A DNA stretch of 64,000 nt, taken from NCBI RefSeq assembly GCF_045310675.1, contig NZ_JBJHZZ010000015.1, positions 1 to 64,000 of the forward strand, given 5' to 3'. The first letter of the stretch is position 1. Each line of letters begins with the position of its first letter. The position numbers were made by a program, and so were the translations under genes. The stretch comes from Clostridium_AT stratigraminis (GTDB lineage: Bacteria > Bacillota > Clostridia > Clostridiales > Clostridiaceae). Positions 16,812 to 25,362 of this stretch are shown one piece after another. The notes beneath the pieces were generated by a model. It had not been told where the DNA came from and made no database searches. It saw only the letters and a list, made by a program, of their open reading frames with translations.

Positions 16812-17723
16812 ATGAGGAAAATAACAAAAAAAACAGGAATATTTCTGATAATCCTTTCAATGTTCTTAAGTGTTTCTGCTGGAGGTTGTAAGCAAGAAAA
16901 AAAATATGGTGATGTAAAAGGGATGTTCTGGGAAGTGAAAAAGGGGAATTCTACGGTGTATATATTGGGAACAGACCACGTAGGAGAAAAAAAATTTTTC
17001 CCAATGGCACAGGTAGTAGAGGATGCCTTTGACAGCTCAAATATAGTGGTTGGGGAAATTGATAGCACTGATACTGCTGAAATGTCATCGGCTAAAACTT
17101 TGATGGAATACTCAAATAGTGAAACTGCAATGGATCATTTGTCACCAGCTGGTAAGGAAAAGATGAACAAGTTGTGCAAAGAATTAAACTTAAACCCTGA
17201 AACACTATTAAATGAAAAGATTTATGCTATAGGCTTAACAATTCAATTGATGCAGTCTATGAGTACAGGTTTTGATCCAGCTTACGGTATAGATAATCAT
17301 TATCTCTTTAAGGCTAAAGACAATGGTAAAAAAATAGAAGAGATGGAGAGCGTAAAATTTCAATTTGATATTCTAAATAGTTTTTCTGATAAAGAGCAGG
17401 AGAATGAATTTTTACTAAACGTGGGCACAATTGAGGAAACTAAAAAGTTGAATGATGATATATTTAAAGCTTATAAAGCTGGCGATGAAGAAAAACTTAA
17501 AGAGCTGGCATTTGGAGACAAAAACTCTGCTATTGGAGACAAAAATTCTAACATTTATAAGAAATGGGTTTTAGAAAGGAATATAGGTATGGCTAATAAA
17601 ATAGAAGAATACCTTAAAACAAATAATACTTACTTTGTAATGGCGGGAACATTTCATTTTGTAGGCGATGATAGTGTCATTAAAATGCTGAGAGATAAAG
17701 GTTATACTGTTGAAAAGAAGTAG
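16812..17723 (+). CDS. TraB/GumN-family lipoprotein, plus-strand gene in the array
   Basis: I start at the ATG at 16812 (MRKITKKTGIFLIILSMFLS) because it gives a lipoprotein signal (VSAGGC) and has AAAGGGGAG upstream; the frame is open 35 codons earlier. The 303-aa product has the TraB/GumN hallmarks: an early FWEVKKGNSTVYILGTDHVG block, a central ILNSFSDKEQENEF region, and a C-terminal AGTFHFVGDDSVIKML block. Relatives are surface proteins, some proposed to be metal-dependent peptidases. It is the only complete gene in the array on the + strand and lies beside an IS21 remnant, so it may not be an ordinary cassette gene. Confidence 0.75.
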   Translation: MRKITKKTGIFLIILSMFLSVSAGGCKQEKKYGDVKGMFWEVKKGNSTVYILGTDHVGEKKFFPMAQVVEDAFDSSNIVVGEIDSTDTAEMSSAKTLMEYSNSETAMDHLSPAGKEKMNKLCKELNLNPETLLNEKIYAIGLTIQLMQSMSTGFDPAYGIDNHYLFKAKDNGKKIEEMESVKFQFDILNSFSDKEQENEFLLNVGTIEETKKLNDDIFKAYKAGDEEKLKELAFGDKNSAIGDKNSNIYKKWVLERNIGMANKIEEYLKTNNTYFVMAGTFHFVGDDSVIKMLRDKGYTVEKK

Positions 17724-17809
17724 TAAAAAAGTACATTTTATGTATGTGTCAAAATCTTATAAGTCTGAGGGAACATTAGGAGATTTAATAAACATTAGTT
17801 ACTTATCAT

Positions 17810-18000
17810 TTATTTATGCCGTGTTCTTAAATATTTGATATACTCTTGTTGAGACACTTTCAACATTCCTTTCATCCCCCTCGTTGTTTCTCGACAACTC
17901 AACGATATAGGGTTTTTAGTTTGTTGGCAAGTGTCTTTATTTATAGCTGTTAATCTGTGCACTTTTAAGCAGCTAAACTCTGCACTTCTATTATGCTATA
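17810..18000 (-). mobile_element. IS21-family element remnant (one end)
   Basis: A minus-strand ATG at 17866 with GAAAGGA upstream gives MLKVSQQEYIKYLRTRHK and then TAA. This looks like the N-terminus of an IS21-type transposase (IstA). Upstream of it (to 18000) are two related tandem segments, GTGCAGAGTTTAGC and GTGCACAGATTAAC, like the multiple terminal repeats of IS21 ends. The rest of the element is gone. It abuts a half-attC at 18003, so it probably inserted there and was then mostly deleted. Confidence 0.5.
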
Positions 18001-18001
18001 A

Positions 18002-18020
18002 ACAACATTTTGTTATCTGT
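18002..18020 (-). repeat. attC-like site 15 (right tip only)
   Basis: Only AACATTTTGTTATCTG remains, identical in form to the right end of long-class sites (compare attC14). The left part is replaced by the IS21 remnant. Confidence 0.55.
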
Positions 18021-18160
18021 AGTTTTAGGTCTTTTATTATCTATGGTCGTATTACTTTCCCCCAAAAATCGCTTTTCTTTATTTTACAATATAAGAAAAA
18101 TCCGAATTAAGATACAGTAAAATTCCTTCTAAAATAATTCGATATTCTGGTTCCTTCACT

Positions 18161-18476
18161 TTATCTTCGCTCTACAATTTCTCCATTATTTTTCAAAATA
18201 CTCTTCTGTGGAATATAACCTCTTACAGAACTTAATGGATAAACAATACTATCTTTTCCTATTATTGTCCCTGGGTTTAAAACCGAATTACATCCTACTT
18301 CTGATAAATCGCCAACAATTGCACCAAATTTCCTTAAACCAGTTTCAATAATATCTGAACCATATTTTACTTTCACCAATGCTCCATCGGACTTTAAATT
18401 GGAGGTTATCCCCTTCAAATATGGCTCTTGCATCTAATTCTTTAACGTTTAATAATTCGTTAATGGAAATATTCAT
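18161..18476 (-). pseudogene. left-handed beta-helix nucleotidyl/acyltransferase, internal deletion
   Basis: The open frame from 18433 gives a hexapeptide-repeat C-terminus (GLRKFGAIVGDLSEVGCNSV, then NPGTIIGKDSIVYP). This is like the C-terminal domain of sugar-1-phosphate nucleotidyltransferases (GlmU/RmlA-like). A proper start lies upstream at 18476 with GGGGAGG and reads MNISINELLNVKELDARAIF, which looks like the N-terminus of the same family, but in another frame. Roughly the middle 100 or more residues are missing. I read this as one gene with a large out-of-frame internal deletion. Confidence 0.6.
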
Positions 18477-18588
18477 TACAATCCTCCCCTAATTTATTTA
18501 GTCATTATCTACAGTTGCAAATTATCTTTTAAGATTTTCCAAAAAAACCAAATGCGTAATCAAAACTTCATTAGACCTAAAATTACAG

Positions 18589-18779
18589 ATAACGTTCCGC
18601 ACTCAAGACGTTCCTGAACCGGACCCCAGAGGAATACTCCTTGGCGTGCTTGCACCGGTGAAGGAATGTGCTTTGGCTGTGCTTCAAACATTATCTATGC
18701 TCAAATTGTAAATTTCAGCTAACCAACATATTTGTCCAAACAAGCTCCAAGCCAAAGCAAACTTGAATGTATTGTTATA
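18589..18779 (-). repeat. attC-like site 16 (long class, hybrid)
   Basis: TAACG at 18590-18594 and GTTATAC at 18774. The inner arms are of the CTCAAG/CTTGA type normally seen in short sites, while the interior is of the long GAACCGGACCCCAGAGG class. It thus combines features of the two classes. Confidence 0.8.
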
Positions 18780-18865
18780 CGTAGCTTTAGGCACCGCACT
18801 TTGAGCTGAGCCAATTAAAGAAACTTCCTAAATATATACAATTTAAGAGTTACCACTTTTGTTTG

Positions 18866-19348
18866 CTAACAATGTTTTTTTATTAGTTTTTGTAAATCCA
18901 TTTCTTTAACAACCTTTAATCGATTATGCCCATCACCATAAAACTTTGTATTTAGGTCATCAACTAAAAATACTTTCTCATTATCAAAAACAATATCCCA
19001 ATATTCACTATTATCAAGTCCAAAGCCAGTCCCATCGGTTATTGTTTTACAATTAAGACTCTGTGATAAATAATACGCCATAACTAGATCAACCCTTATC
19101 CAATCATGTAAATCTGGAAACGAAACAAACTCCCAAACAATGGGGAACTCACTTTCATTTCTTGTTACTTCATAAAAAACTACAGATGGATTTTTACTGG
19201 CGTTACTTAAGTTTAATTTATTTTGCCAACTCTCCAATTGTGAAGTTTCATATCCATAGCAATGTGATAAATTAAACTTTTCCTTTAATATATTTATTAT
19301 AATATCTGAATTTATTTCTCTCTCAAAGCCTACCCAAGCAAAGTTCAC
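18866..19348 (-). CDS. hypothetical protein (160 aa)
   Basis: GTG start at 19348, preceded by GAGGTTGTGAG. A soluble acidic protein with motifs such as FPIVWEFVSFPDLHDWI and TDGTGFGLDNSEYWDIVF. Proteins of this look are found among immunity-like families, but I cannot name one. It is alone between attC16 and attC17. Confidence 0.55.
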   Translation of the reverse strand: MNFAWVGFEREINSDIIINILKEKFNLSHCYGYETSQLESWQNKLNLSNASKNPSVVFYEVTRNESEFPIVWEFVSFPDLHDWIRVDLVMAYYLSQSLNCKTITDGTGFGLDNSEYWDIVFDNEKVFLVDDLNTKFYGDGHNRLKVVKEMDLQKLIKKHC

Positions 19349-19450
19349 ATTCTCACAACCTCAATAATTTTTTTGTCACATAAATCTTATAATTAAATTT
19401 TAAAAAATATTTAAAAACTTTCTAATAATCTCTTTTTATTTAAAGTTACG

Positions 19451-19642
19451 TATAACGTCTCGTGTTGCCGACGTTCCTGAACCGGACCCCAGAGGTATAC
19501 CCATTAGCGTGCTTGCACCGGTGAAGGAATGTACCTTGGCGTTTGCATCAATTTCTAATTAATTTAGATAGTGGTCTATTTATTTTTCTTTTCCAACTTG
19601 ATATATTTTTAAGGCCAAGGCGAACGGCAACATTTTGTTATA
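19451..19642 (-). repeat. attC-like site 17 (long class)
   Basis: TATAACG at 19451 and GTTATAGG at 19637; arms GTTGCCG and CGGCAA. The central AT-rich part differs from the other long sites. Confidence 0.85.
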
Positions 19643-19769
19643 GGTTGCTTTAAGCCTTTTGCCTCCTATATGCGTAATATTACTCTCATAGGATTCCTTT
19701 TCCATGTATATAAATTTAAAAATATTGAGAGGTAACTAACTATACTTATATACTTAAGCCAATAATTAT

Positions 19770-21053
19770 CTAGTCCCAATAACTTGAAGCTATCTTTCTT
19801 AATAAACTATGTTTGTCATTATTTTCAATTAAATGATCTATAAATAATTGTTCAATTTCTATATCATCTTTTATTTTATTAAGTACATTAAAAGCTGTAA
19901 GTTTCAGATTATAAGAACAAATCTTAGCACATTTCAATGCAATATTTTTAGTTCTCTTATCTCTATTACTTGATAAAATCATAAGTAAGTTTTGTAATGC
20001 CTTAAGCTTTTTTTCATCTATATCTGAGAATAAAAATGCTATCTCTTCGTCAGAAATACCTGATATATCCAATCCAGAAGCAATAATTTCTGCAAGTTCA
20101 CCTATTTTTGGATAGTACTTGATAGAATCATGATAACACTCTTCCCATGTTTTATTAATAAGATTTGTTTTTAGTTTATTTACATTTGTATATTGTATTA
20201 TATTATCTGTATTTGTGTATTTCTTTTGAAATTCTTCCGGAATACTATCATAGTTAATTTCAATTCCAGAATAAAAAACTGACTCAGGCACATTAATTTT
20301 TCCTTCTCTTTTATACATAATTCCCGCATATGGGAGTATTGCAAGACATTTAACCTGTTTTCCAAGCATAGCAGCAGCACAAGACTTATGATGTCCATCA
20401 AGTATTAAGCTAATAAATTCCGAATAATTATAAACAATGGCTCTTGGGGCACTTTCATAATCTTCATACATCTTAATATAATATTCAACTCTCTTTTCAT
20501 CAAAGCAGTTTGTATTTTGAGTTGGATATAGATATACTGGAATTCCATCAATACAATCAAAATCCTTAGTTAATATTTCAGCAGTTGCAGGATTCTCGGT
20601 AAATGAATCATTCACCTCCCAAAAGAAATGTCCATTGCCATCTGTTGGATATGCTTCTATGTCTGCAATTACATATAATCCACTTTGTAACAGTCCTAAT
20701 AAAGGTCTCATATCCATTATTGAATGTTCCAAACTCTCATATGACATATTCAACTTGTCACCTATTTTTCTAATTTCAGGACAATCGACAGTATCAATCC
20801 CATATCCAGTAGCAAGCATACTAGCGCATGTAGGACATGATGGTGAATCTTTTTGTGCTAATGGAATGCCTTTCAATTTGATATGTGATAAATATCTACT
20901 CCCATAATAAGCATCATTCAACATCATAGTTTCAGTTTCTAATGCTCCAGTCCCATTGACTAAAACTAATTTTGCTGAAGAACACCAATGGTAAGCTGAA
21001 GCATCTATATCTTTAATAATATCAACATTTATTTTATTCTTATGAAATAACAT
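19770..21053 (-). CDS. unknown 427-aa protein with ParB/Srx-like and HEAT-like parts
   Basis: The largest cassette protein. Residues about 205-245 contain IVYNYSEFISLILDGHHKSC, then AAAMLGKQVKCLAI. The DGHHKSCAA segment resembles the dGHHR box of ParB/sulfiredoxin-type nucleotide-binding folds, here with Lys for Arg. Near residue 72 is SPSCPTCASMLATGYG, a possible metal-binding pair. The C-terminal about 90 residues look like HEAT/ARM helices (KALQNLLMILSSN). No family name is certain. AAAGGAG precedes the ATG. Confidence 0.6.
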   Translation of the reverse strand: MLFHKNKINVDIIKDIDASAYHWCSSAKLVLVNGTGALETETMMLNDAYYGSRYLSHIKLKGIPLAQKDSPSCPTCASMLATGYGIDTVDCPEIRKIGDKLNMSYESLEHSIMDMRPLLGLLQSGLYVIADIEAYPTDGNGHFFWEVNDSFTENPATAEILTKDFDCIDGIPVYLYPTQNTNCFDEKRVEYYIKMYEDYESAPRAIVYNYSEFISLILDGHHKSCAAAMLGKQVKCLAILPYAGIMYKREGKINVPESVFYSGIEINYDSIPEEFQKKYTNTDNIIQYTNVNKLKTNLINKTWEECYHDSIKYYPKIGELAEIIASGLDISGISDEEIAFLFSDIDEKKLKALQNLLMILSSNRDKRTKNIALKCAKICSYNLKLTAFNVLNKIKDDIEIEQLFIDHLIENNDKHSLLRKIASSYWD

Positions 21054-21182
21054 AGATATCTCCTTTTATTAAGAAATTACTAATGATAATTTTGGGCTTG
21101 ATAATGTTTAAGATTATGATTCACTTATAGACCATTAAAACTACTAAATGCGTATATATACTTTCTATGGTTTAAAGTTTCC

Positions 21183-21378
21183 TATAACGTCTCGTGTTGC
21201 CGACGTTCCTGAAACGGACCCCAAAGGAATACCCCTTGGCTGCGCTTGCGCCGGTGAAGGAATGTGCCTTGGCAAGCCACCCATTTTTAACCTATATATA
21301 GATTATAAACCATAAATTTACACATATCTATATTAAAAAATCCACCTACCAAGGCGGACGGCAAAATTTTGTTAGTTG
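21183..21378 (-). repeat. attC-like site 18 (long class)
   Basis: TATAACG at 21183 and GTTAGTTGATG at 21371. The interior matches attC6 almost base for base. Confidence 0.85.
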
Positions 21379-21470
21379 ATGTTTAAGGTCTTCTTTTATC
21401 TATAGCGTAAGTTCTTTCCCCACCAATTTCCCATTTTTAGTTTGCAAAATAAAAAAATACGTAGTAAGCG

Positions 21471-22559
21471 CTATACGTTATCAAGTCCAAGATAATCTTT
21501 TCTAAATGCATCGATAGAATCATAAGTAAGTACTTGCATATGTAATCTATCATACTCTTCTTTATATAGCTGCATTGCTTCCTCAAATGCATCCACAAAG
21601 GAGTCCAGGTTTTTCGCTTGAAAATGTTTCATTAGATTGATAGGAGCAGTTCCACGTTCTTTATGCATTTCGTCATAAAATCCCTGACAGCTAACACCAG
21701 AAGAAAAGGCTAGGAGTAAATCTTTATGCACTGCTGCATATTGCATTTTATTCTTCCAGTTTGACCAGATTTCTTCATATGTTCCTTTGAGATTATCCTT
21801 TGTTGGGACTGCTTTTTCCAATGTTTCTCCCTCTATCTCATCATAAATTTTCTTAACGGCTTTAATTAATTTTGCTGCAGTTTCTTTAATAGCAATCACT
21901 GATGCTGCATACATAACATCATTAAAATACTCCTCAAAACGCTTAGGAACATGTTTCATAGCAAGCATTTCTTCCAACTGATGCTTAACTCCAAGTTTAA
22001 AATAACTATGATTTAGGAAGCATACAGTATTGGTCAAATGATAGATAATATCTCCAGATAATTTTCTCACTACACCTATTTCTTCCTCCAACATCATTTT
22101 TCCGTATGCAAGGGTAGCATCCTCTAAATGTTTCCTTGATTTTTCAAGTATTTCCGGAGTCATCGAACTGTTTATAATATTCAGTGCCTTCTTTCTTAGT
22201 TGCATAAATCTTTCCCTACATTCAGGTTCCCTGCAATAAACAATATCAACATCTATAACATGCGATACGAAGGTATGATCAAAAGACGCCATTTTCTCTA
22301 GTTTTGTCCATGGTGAACCATAGAGATCATATCCGACACCATCTAATATAAAACAGGTTGAAAATCCCCATCCTCTTTCATTATTCAAAACCACTAGTAA
22401 GTCCAAATCTGATTTTTCATGAAAATCACCAGTAAAAAAGGAACCACAAACACCAATCAAATCAATATCATTTTGATATTCTTTCCGAATCTTCTGTATT
22501 ACTATATCTATTAATTCTTTATTTTTTTGTTTTAGTTTATTTATTACGCTATTATCCAT
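21471..22559 (-). CDS. nucleotidyltransferase-domain protein (362 aa)
   Basis: I start at ATG 22559 (MDNSVINKLKQKNKE), which follows GTAGGGGG; nine more codons are open upstream. The N-terminus has the pol-beta/NTase signature GVCGSFFTGDFHEKSDLDLL (GS followed by DxD), which binds metal and nucleotide. The remaining about 290 residues are helical, like the C-terminal half of aminoglycoside-type nucleotidyltransferases, but no substrate can be assigned. Resistance by nucleotidylation is one possibility; a toxin/HEPN-linked NTase is another. Confidence 0.7.
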   Translation of the reverse strand: MDNSVINKLKQKNKELIDIVIQKIRKEYQNDIDLIGVCGSFFTGDFHEKSDLDLLVVLNNERGWGFSTCFILDGVGYDLYGSPWTKLEKMASFDHTFVSHVIDVDIVYCREPECRERFMQLRKKALNIINSSMTPEILEKSRKHLEDATLAYGKMMLEEEIGVVRKLSGDIIYHLTNTVCFLNHSYFKLGVKHQLEEMLAMKHVPKRFEEYFNDVMYAASVIAIKETAAKLIKAVKKIYDEIEGETLEKAVPTKDNLKGTYEEIWSNWKNKMQYAAVHKDLLLAFSSGVSCQGFYDEMHKERGTAPINLMKHFQAKNLDSFVDAFEEAMQLYKEEYDRLHMQVLTYDSIDAFRKDYLGLDNV

Positions 22560-22710
22560 TTTGTACCCCCTACTATTAAAATACAACTCTTAAAAAAACT
22601 AATCTGAATTTTATACTAGTGCTATGTTCTCTTCCAGGTAATCTATGCTTTGTACTACTAATGAAATTAGTACATGCGTAAGTAAAACTTCCATAGACCT
22701 TAAATTTCAA

Positions 22711-22851
22711 CTAACGTCTCGGATTCCCGACGTCCTCCAGCCTTACAGAAATAGCTCAAATTCTTAGATAGCTCTTATCTTAGTATTTGAGCTACTTCGC
22801 CTTGGTTAGGCTGGAGGATGTGCGTAGCGAACGGGAAAGTATTGTTAACTG
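22711..22851 (-). repeat. attC-like site 19 (about 140 nt)
   Basis: CTAACG at 22711 and GTTAAC at 22845. Inner arms GATTCCCG and CGGGAA pair. The long internal stem CGTCCTCCAGCC ... GGCTGGAGGATG is shared only with attC21. Confidence 0.85.
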
Positions 22852-22955
22852 AAGTCCGCCAGCGCAGTACTCGAAATTACAACCATCCAAAAGCTCTTTT
22901 CATGAAGAATAAAAGAAACTTACGAAATAATTCCGAATCATAAATCCCAAACTAT

Positions 22956-23246
22956 CTATCTTTTTTTCCAAGATTGCCATAGAAACAAACAAGAGAAAAT
23001 AAAAGCAGAGACCGAAAACCATTTGTTAATATTGCTGTAAAAACTGTGTTTAAGAAAAGAACTAATTAGCAAACAAAGAGACATTACAGCCCAGAAATTG
23101 AAATGCCATCTAATGGAGTAGGGTCTAGAAGTTAACTCCTTGTAATTACGATTTACAATAAAACTTAGTATATAAAAGGTAACGGAAAGACATACCAGAA
23201 ACCAAGTAAAAATATTCATATTTATATTTATTTCTCCAAACATCAT
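22956..23246 (-). CDS. small membrane protein (96 aa)
   Basis: Three hydrophobic segments separated by basic loops (NRNYKELTSRPYSIRWH in the first). ATG at 23246 has only a weak binding site; ATG at 23219 is an alternative. No family recognised. It shares the cassette with the lipoprotein at 23359. Confidence 0.5.
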   Translation of the reverse strand: MMFGEININMNIFTWFLVCLSVTFYILSFIVNRNYKELTSRPYSIRWHFNFWAVMSLCLLISSFLKHSFYSNINKWFSVSAFIFSCLFLWQSWKKR

Positions 23247-23358
23247 ATTTATTTACCACTTTTATAATACTTTTTTATATTTTCTACACATCGAAAGATA
23301 ATAATTGTCATTTTTTACTATTGTTCACTATAAAAAAGGATTGTTTATTAAGCTACAT

Positions 23359-24012
23359 TCAATCGACTTCTGGATAAACAACTGAAGTCTCATTTACCCA
23401 TATAGTTCTGCCACCTGCACATTGAACTTTCATATATCCATCTTTCTTTTCTTGAATTCTTCCATGTTCTGAGCCATCAGCCATGTAAGGCTTAACAGAC
23501 TTAATATCCTCAAATGTTTCTGTCTCGTATATGTTTGTACCTTTTTTAACCATTACTTCACTTTGAACCTTAGCTATTTTATCTTTAGTATAAAGAACAG
23601 TATCGGATTCTTTTATCCACCCTTTGTAATTAGTTGGAGAATCATAAATAGGTATGGCTACATATAACCAAGTAACATTATTTACATTAGCAGTATCTAA
23701 TACCGTTACTACTGTATTATACGAAACATCATTTAGCTTAACTGAATTATTAACTGGTAGAGCCAGTAAGTTACATTTCTTTTCAACAAAACTTTTACTA
23801 CTCTTATTTTCAATGTAGTTTATGTTCAAGGTATTTATTTCATTATTTTGAAACTCAGTTATTTTATTATTTTTATCATTCAATTCTTTTTCCAGTTGAA
23901 ATACTTTACTCTTAAGTTGCTCATTCTCGGTTTTAAGTGACAGAGTATTATTTGAACACCCACCTAAAAATATAATAAAAGCTGAAAGGATAATAAAAAC
24001 TATTTTTTTCAT
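23359..24012 (-). CDS. lipoprotein with coiled coil and SH3-like domains (217 aa)
   Basis: Signal peptide with lipobox FLGGC, then a coiled coil (residues about 28-60, LKTENEQLKSKVFQLEKELN). Two SH3b-like segments follow: about 78-145, containing WLYVAIPIYDSPTNYKGWI, and about 150-217, ending RTIWVNETSVVYPEVD. SH3b domains in such proteins bind cell-wall peptides. A surface sensor or wall-binding role is inferred. Good ribosome binding site (GGGGTAAGG). Confidence 0.65.
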   Translation of the reverse strand: MKKIVFIILSAFIIFLGGCSNNTLSLKTENEQLKSKVFQLEKELNDKNNKITEFQNNEINTLNINYIENKSSKSFVEKKCNLLALPVNNSVKLNDVSYNTVVTVLDTANVNNVTWLYVAIPIYDSPTNYKGWIKESDTVLYTKDKIAKVQSEVMVKKGTNIYETETFEDIKSVKPYMADGSEHGRIQEKKDGYMKVQCAGGRTIWVNETSVVYPEVD

Positions 24013-24252
24013 ACGCCTTACCCCTATCCATAATTATAAATTATCTGATACATTGTAATTTGTAATACTTTACTCTTGTGCCACTATATAAGAAGATTCT
24101 ATATTAAGTCGGTTTATAGAATCCACGTTGAACCCGCATAGAGCCAGCAAATATTTATATATTTATATAGCTACGTTTAATAATACTTATATGGCTCAGA
24201 TTCTTAAGTTTAATATTTCCTCCAAGTTTGCACTCATTTCAAAAGGATTTCA
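24013..24252. other. gene-free cassette leader, duplicated near attI
   Basis: About 240 bp without a gene. Positions about 24180-24252 (ACTTATATGGCTCAGATTCT ... AAAGGATTTCAGTTAAC) are a diverged copy of about 26170-26247, the first cassette's leader. Both contain TTGGAGGAAA on the minus strand but no convincing frame after it. Confidence 0.6.
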
Positions 24253-24362
24253 GTTAACGTCTCGTACTCCAGACGCCGAGAAGCTTAGAGAGCTCTTCTC
24301 TTAGCTTCGCAGGTGTGCTTTGAAATCTTTTCATGCAAAGCGAACTGGAGTATTTTGTTATA
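24253..24362 (-). repeat. attC-like site 20
   Basis: GTTAACG at 24253-24259 and GTTATATG at 24357. Arms ACTCCAG and CTGGAGT pair perfectly. Short-class interior. Confidence 0.85.
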
Positions 24363-24398
24363 TGAAGTCCTTTGCGCAGCCTTTCTCGACCAATAAAG

Positions 24399-25079
24399 TT
24401 AATCCTTTTTTATCATCTGTTTAATAAATTCTTGCTCAATACCCCAAATCTCTTTCATAGGTATCGCTTCTCTATGACATTTATTAACGTTCTTCCCTTC
24501 CTTTGTCCACAAATAAGGAAATATAGAAATTCCGTACTCTCCTATTAGTTTGCGAACATCTTCTTCCCATCCGGTCCACCTAAATGACTTATAGTAGAGA
24601 TTGATATCTCCATTCAATGCCCAATTAATAAAATCAGTGTATCCTTTTTCTGTATCCTCCCATTCTAAAGTATCTGGTGCAAAATAAAATACATTCTTGA
24701 ATGACTGTCCAAATGCTCCCCCGTTTATAGCATAAACTCCACCAACAATATCGTAAGCTATGATCAAAGCATTTTTAATTGAGTATTCAATTTTGATCTC
24801 ACTAATATTATTCCATGATAATAAATTTCCCGAGATTCTTTCATTACCTGATCCTAAAATCCTTAACCAGCCATGATTTACTAGTAATCCCCCGCACTCT
24901 AAAGCAATTGCTCCCATAGTGGACCTATTTGTGATTTGCAGTTGCAATAAAGTTTCTTCTCCATCAGCTTTGGTGTTAGGTAAAACCTCAACCTGATTTT
25001 CAGCCTTATCAAACCATGTCTCGAACATGGTCCATGCATTGCCCTCTTCATATATTAATTCTGATAATTTTTTACTCAT
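24399..25079 (-). CDS. DUF2625 family protein
   Basis: The 226-aa protein matches the DUF2625 pattern: an N-terminal AWTMFETWFDKAENQVEVLP, then LQLQITNRSTMGAIALECGG and LLVNHGWLRILGSGNERI, and a later GVYAINGGAFG. Proteins of this family are soluble and of unknown function; some occur with toxin-immunity genes. Binding site GAAGGAA. It is the only gene of its cassette. Confidence 0.75.
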   Translation of the reverse strand: MSKKLSELIYEEGNAWTMFETWFDKAENQVEVLPNTKADGEETLLQLQITNRSTMGAIALECGGLLVNHGWLRILGSGNERISGNLLSWNNISEIKIEYSIKNALIIAYDIVGGVYAINGGAFGQSFKNVFYFAPDTLEWEDTEKGYTDFINWALNGDINLYYKSFRWTGWEEDVRKLIGEYGISIFPYLWTKEGKNVNKCHREAIPMKEIWGIEQEFIKQMIKKD

Positions 25080-25134
25080 AAGTATTCCTTCTTTCTCAGT
25101 TTCTAGGTATCTCTTAGAAAAGCAAAGGATTTCA

Positions 25135-25275
25135 TATAACGTCTCGGATTCCCGACGTCCTCCAGCCTTACAGAAGTAGCTAAAATTCTTAGATAGCTCT
25201 TATCTTAATATTTGAGCTACCTCGTCTCGGTTAGGCTGGAGGATGTGCGCAGCGAACGGGAATGTATTGTTAACT
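25135..25275 (-). repeat. attC-like site 21 (about 140 nt)
   Basis: TATAACG at 25135 and GTTAACTG at 25269; arms GATTCCCG and CGGGAA. It is nearly identical to attC19, and the similarity continues about 60 bp to the right of both. Confidence 0.85.
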
Positions 25276-25362
25276 GAAGTCCGCCAGCGCAGTACTCGAA
25301 ATTACAACTATCCAAAAGCCCTTTTCATGAAGAATATAGAAAAAATGCGTATTAGATATATC

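Noticed and set aside
350..25275. The regularly recurring repeats as a CRISPR array or simple transposable MITEs
   Set aside because: Spacing is gene-sized, not 30-40 bp, and there are no cas genes. The repeats always lie at gene 3' sides, have no target-site duplication that I can see, and show arm covariation with a fixed extra base, which fits attC, not MITEs.
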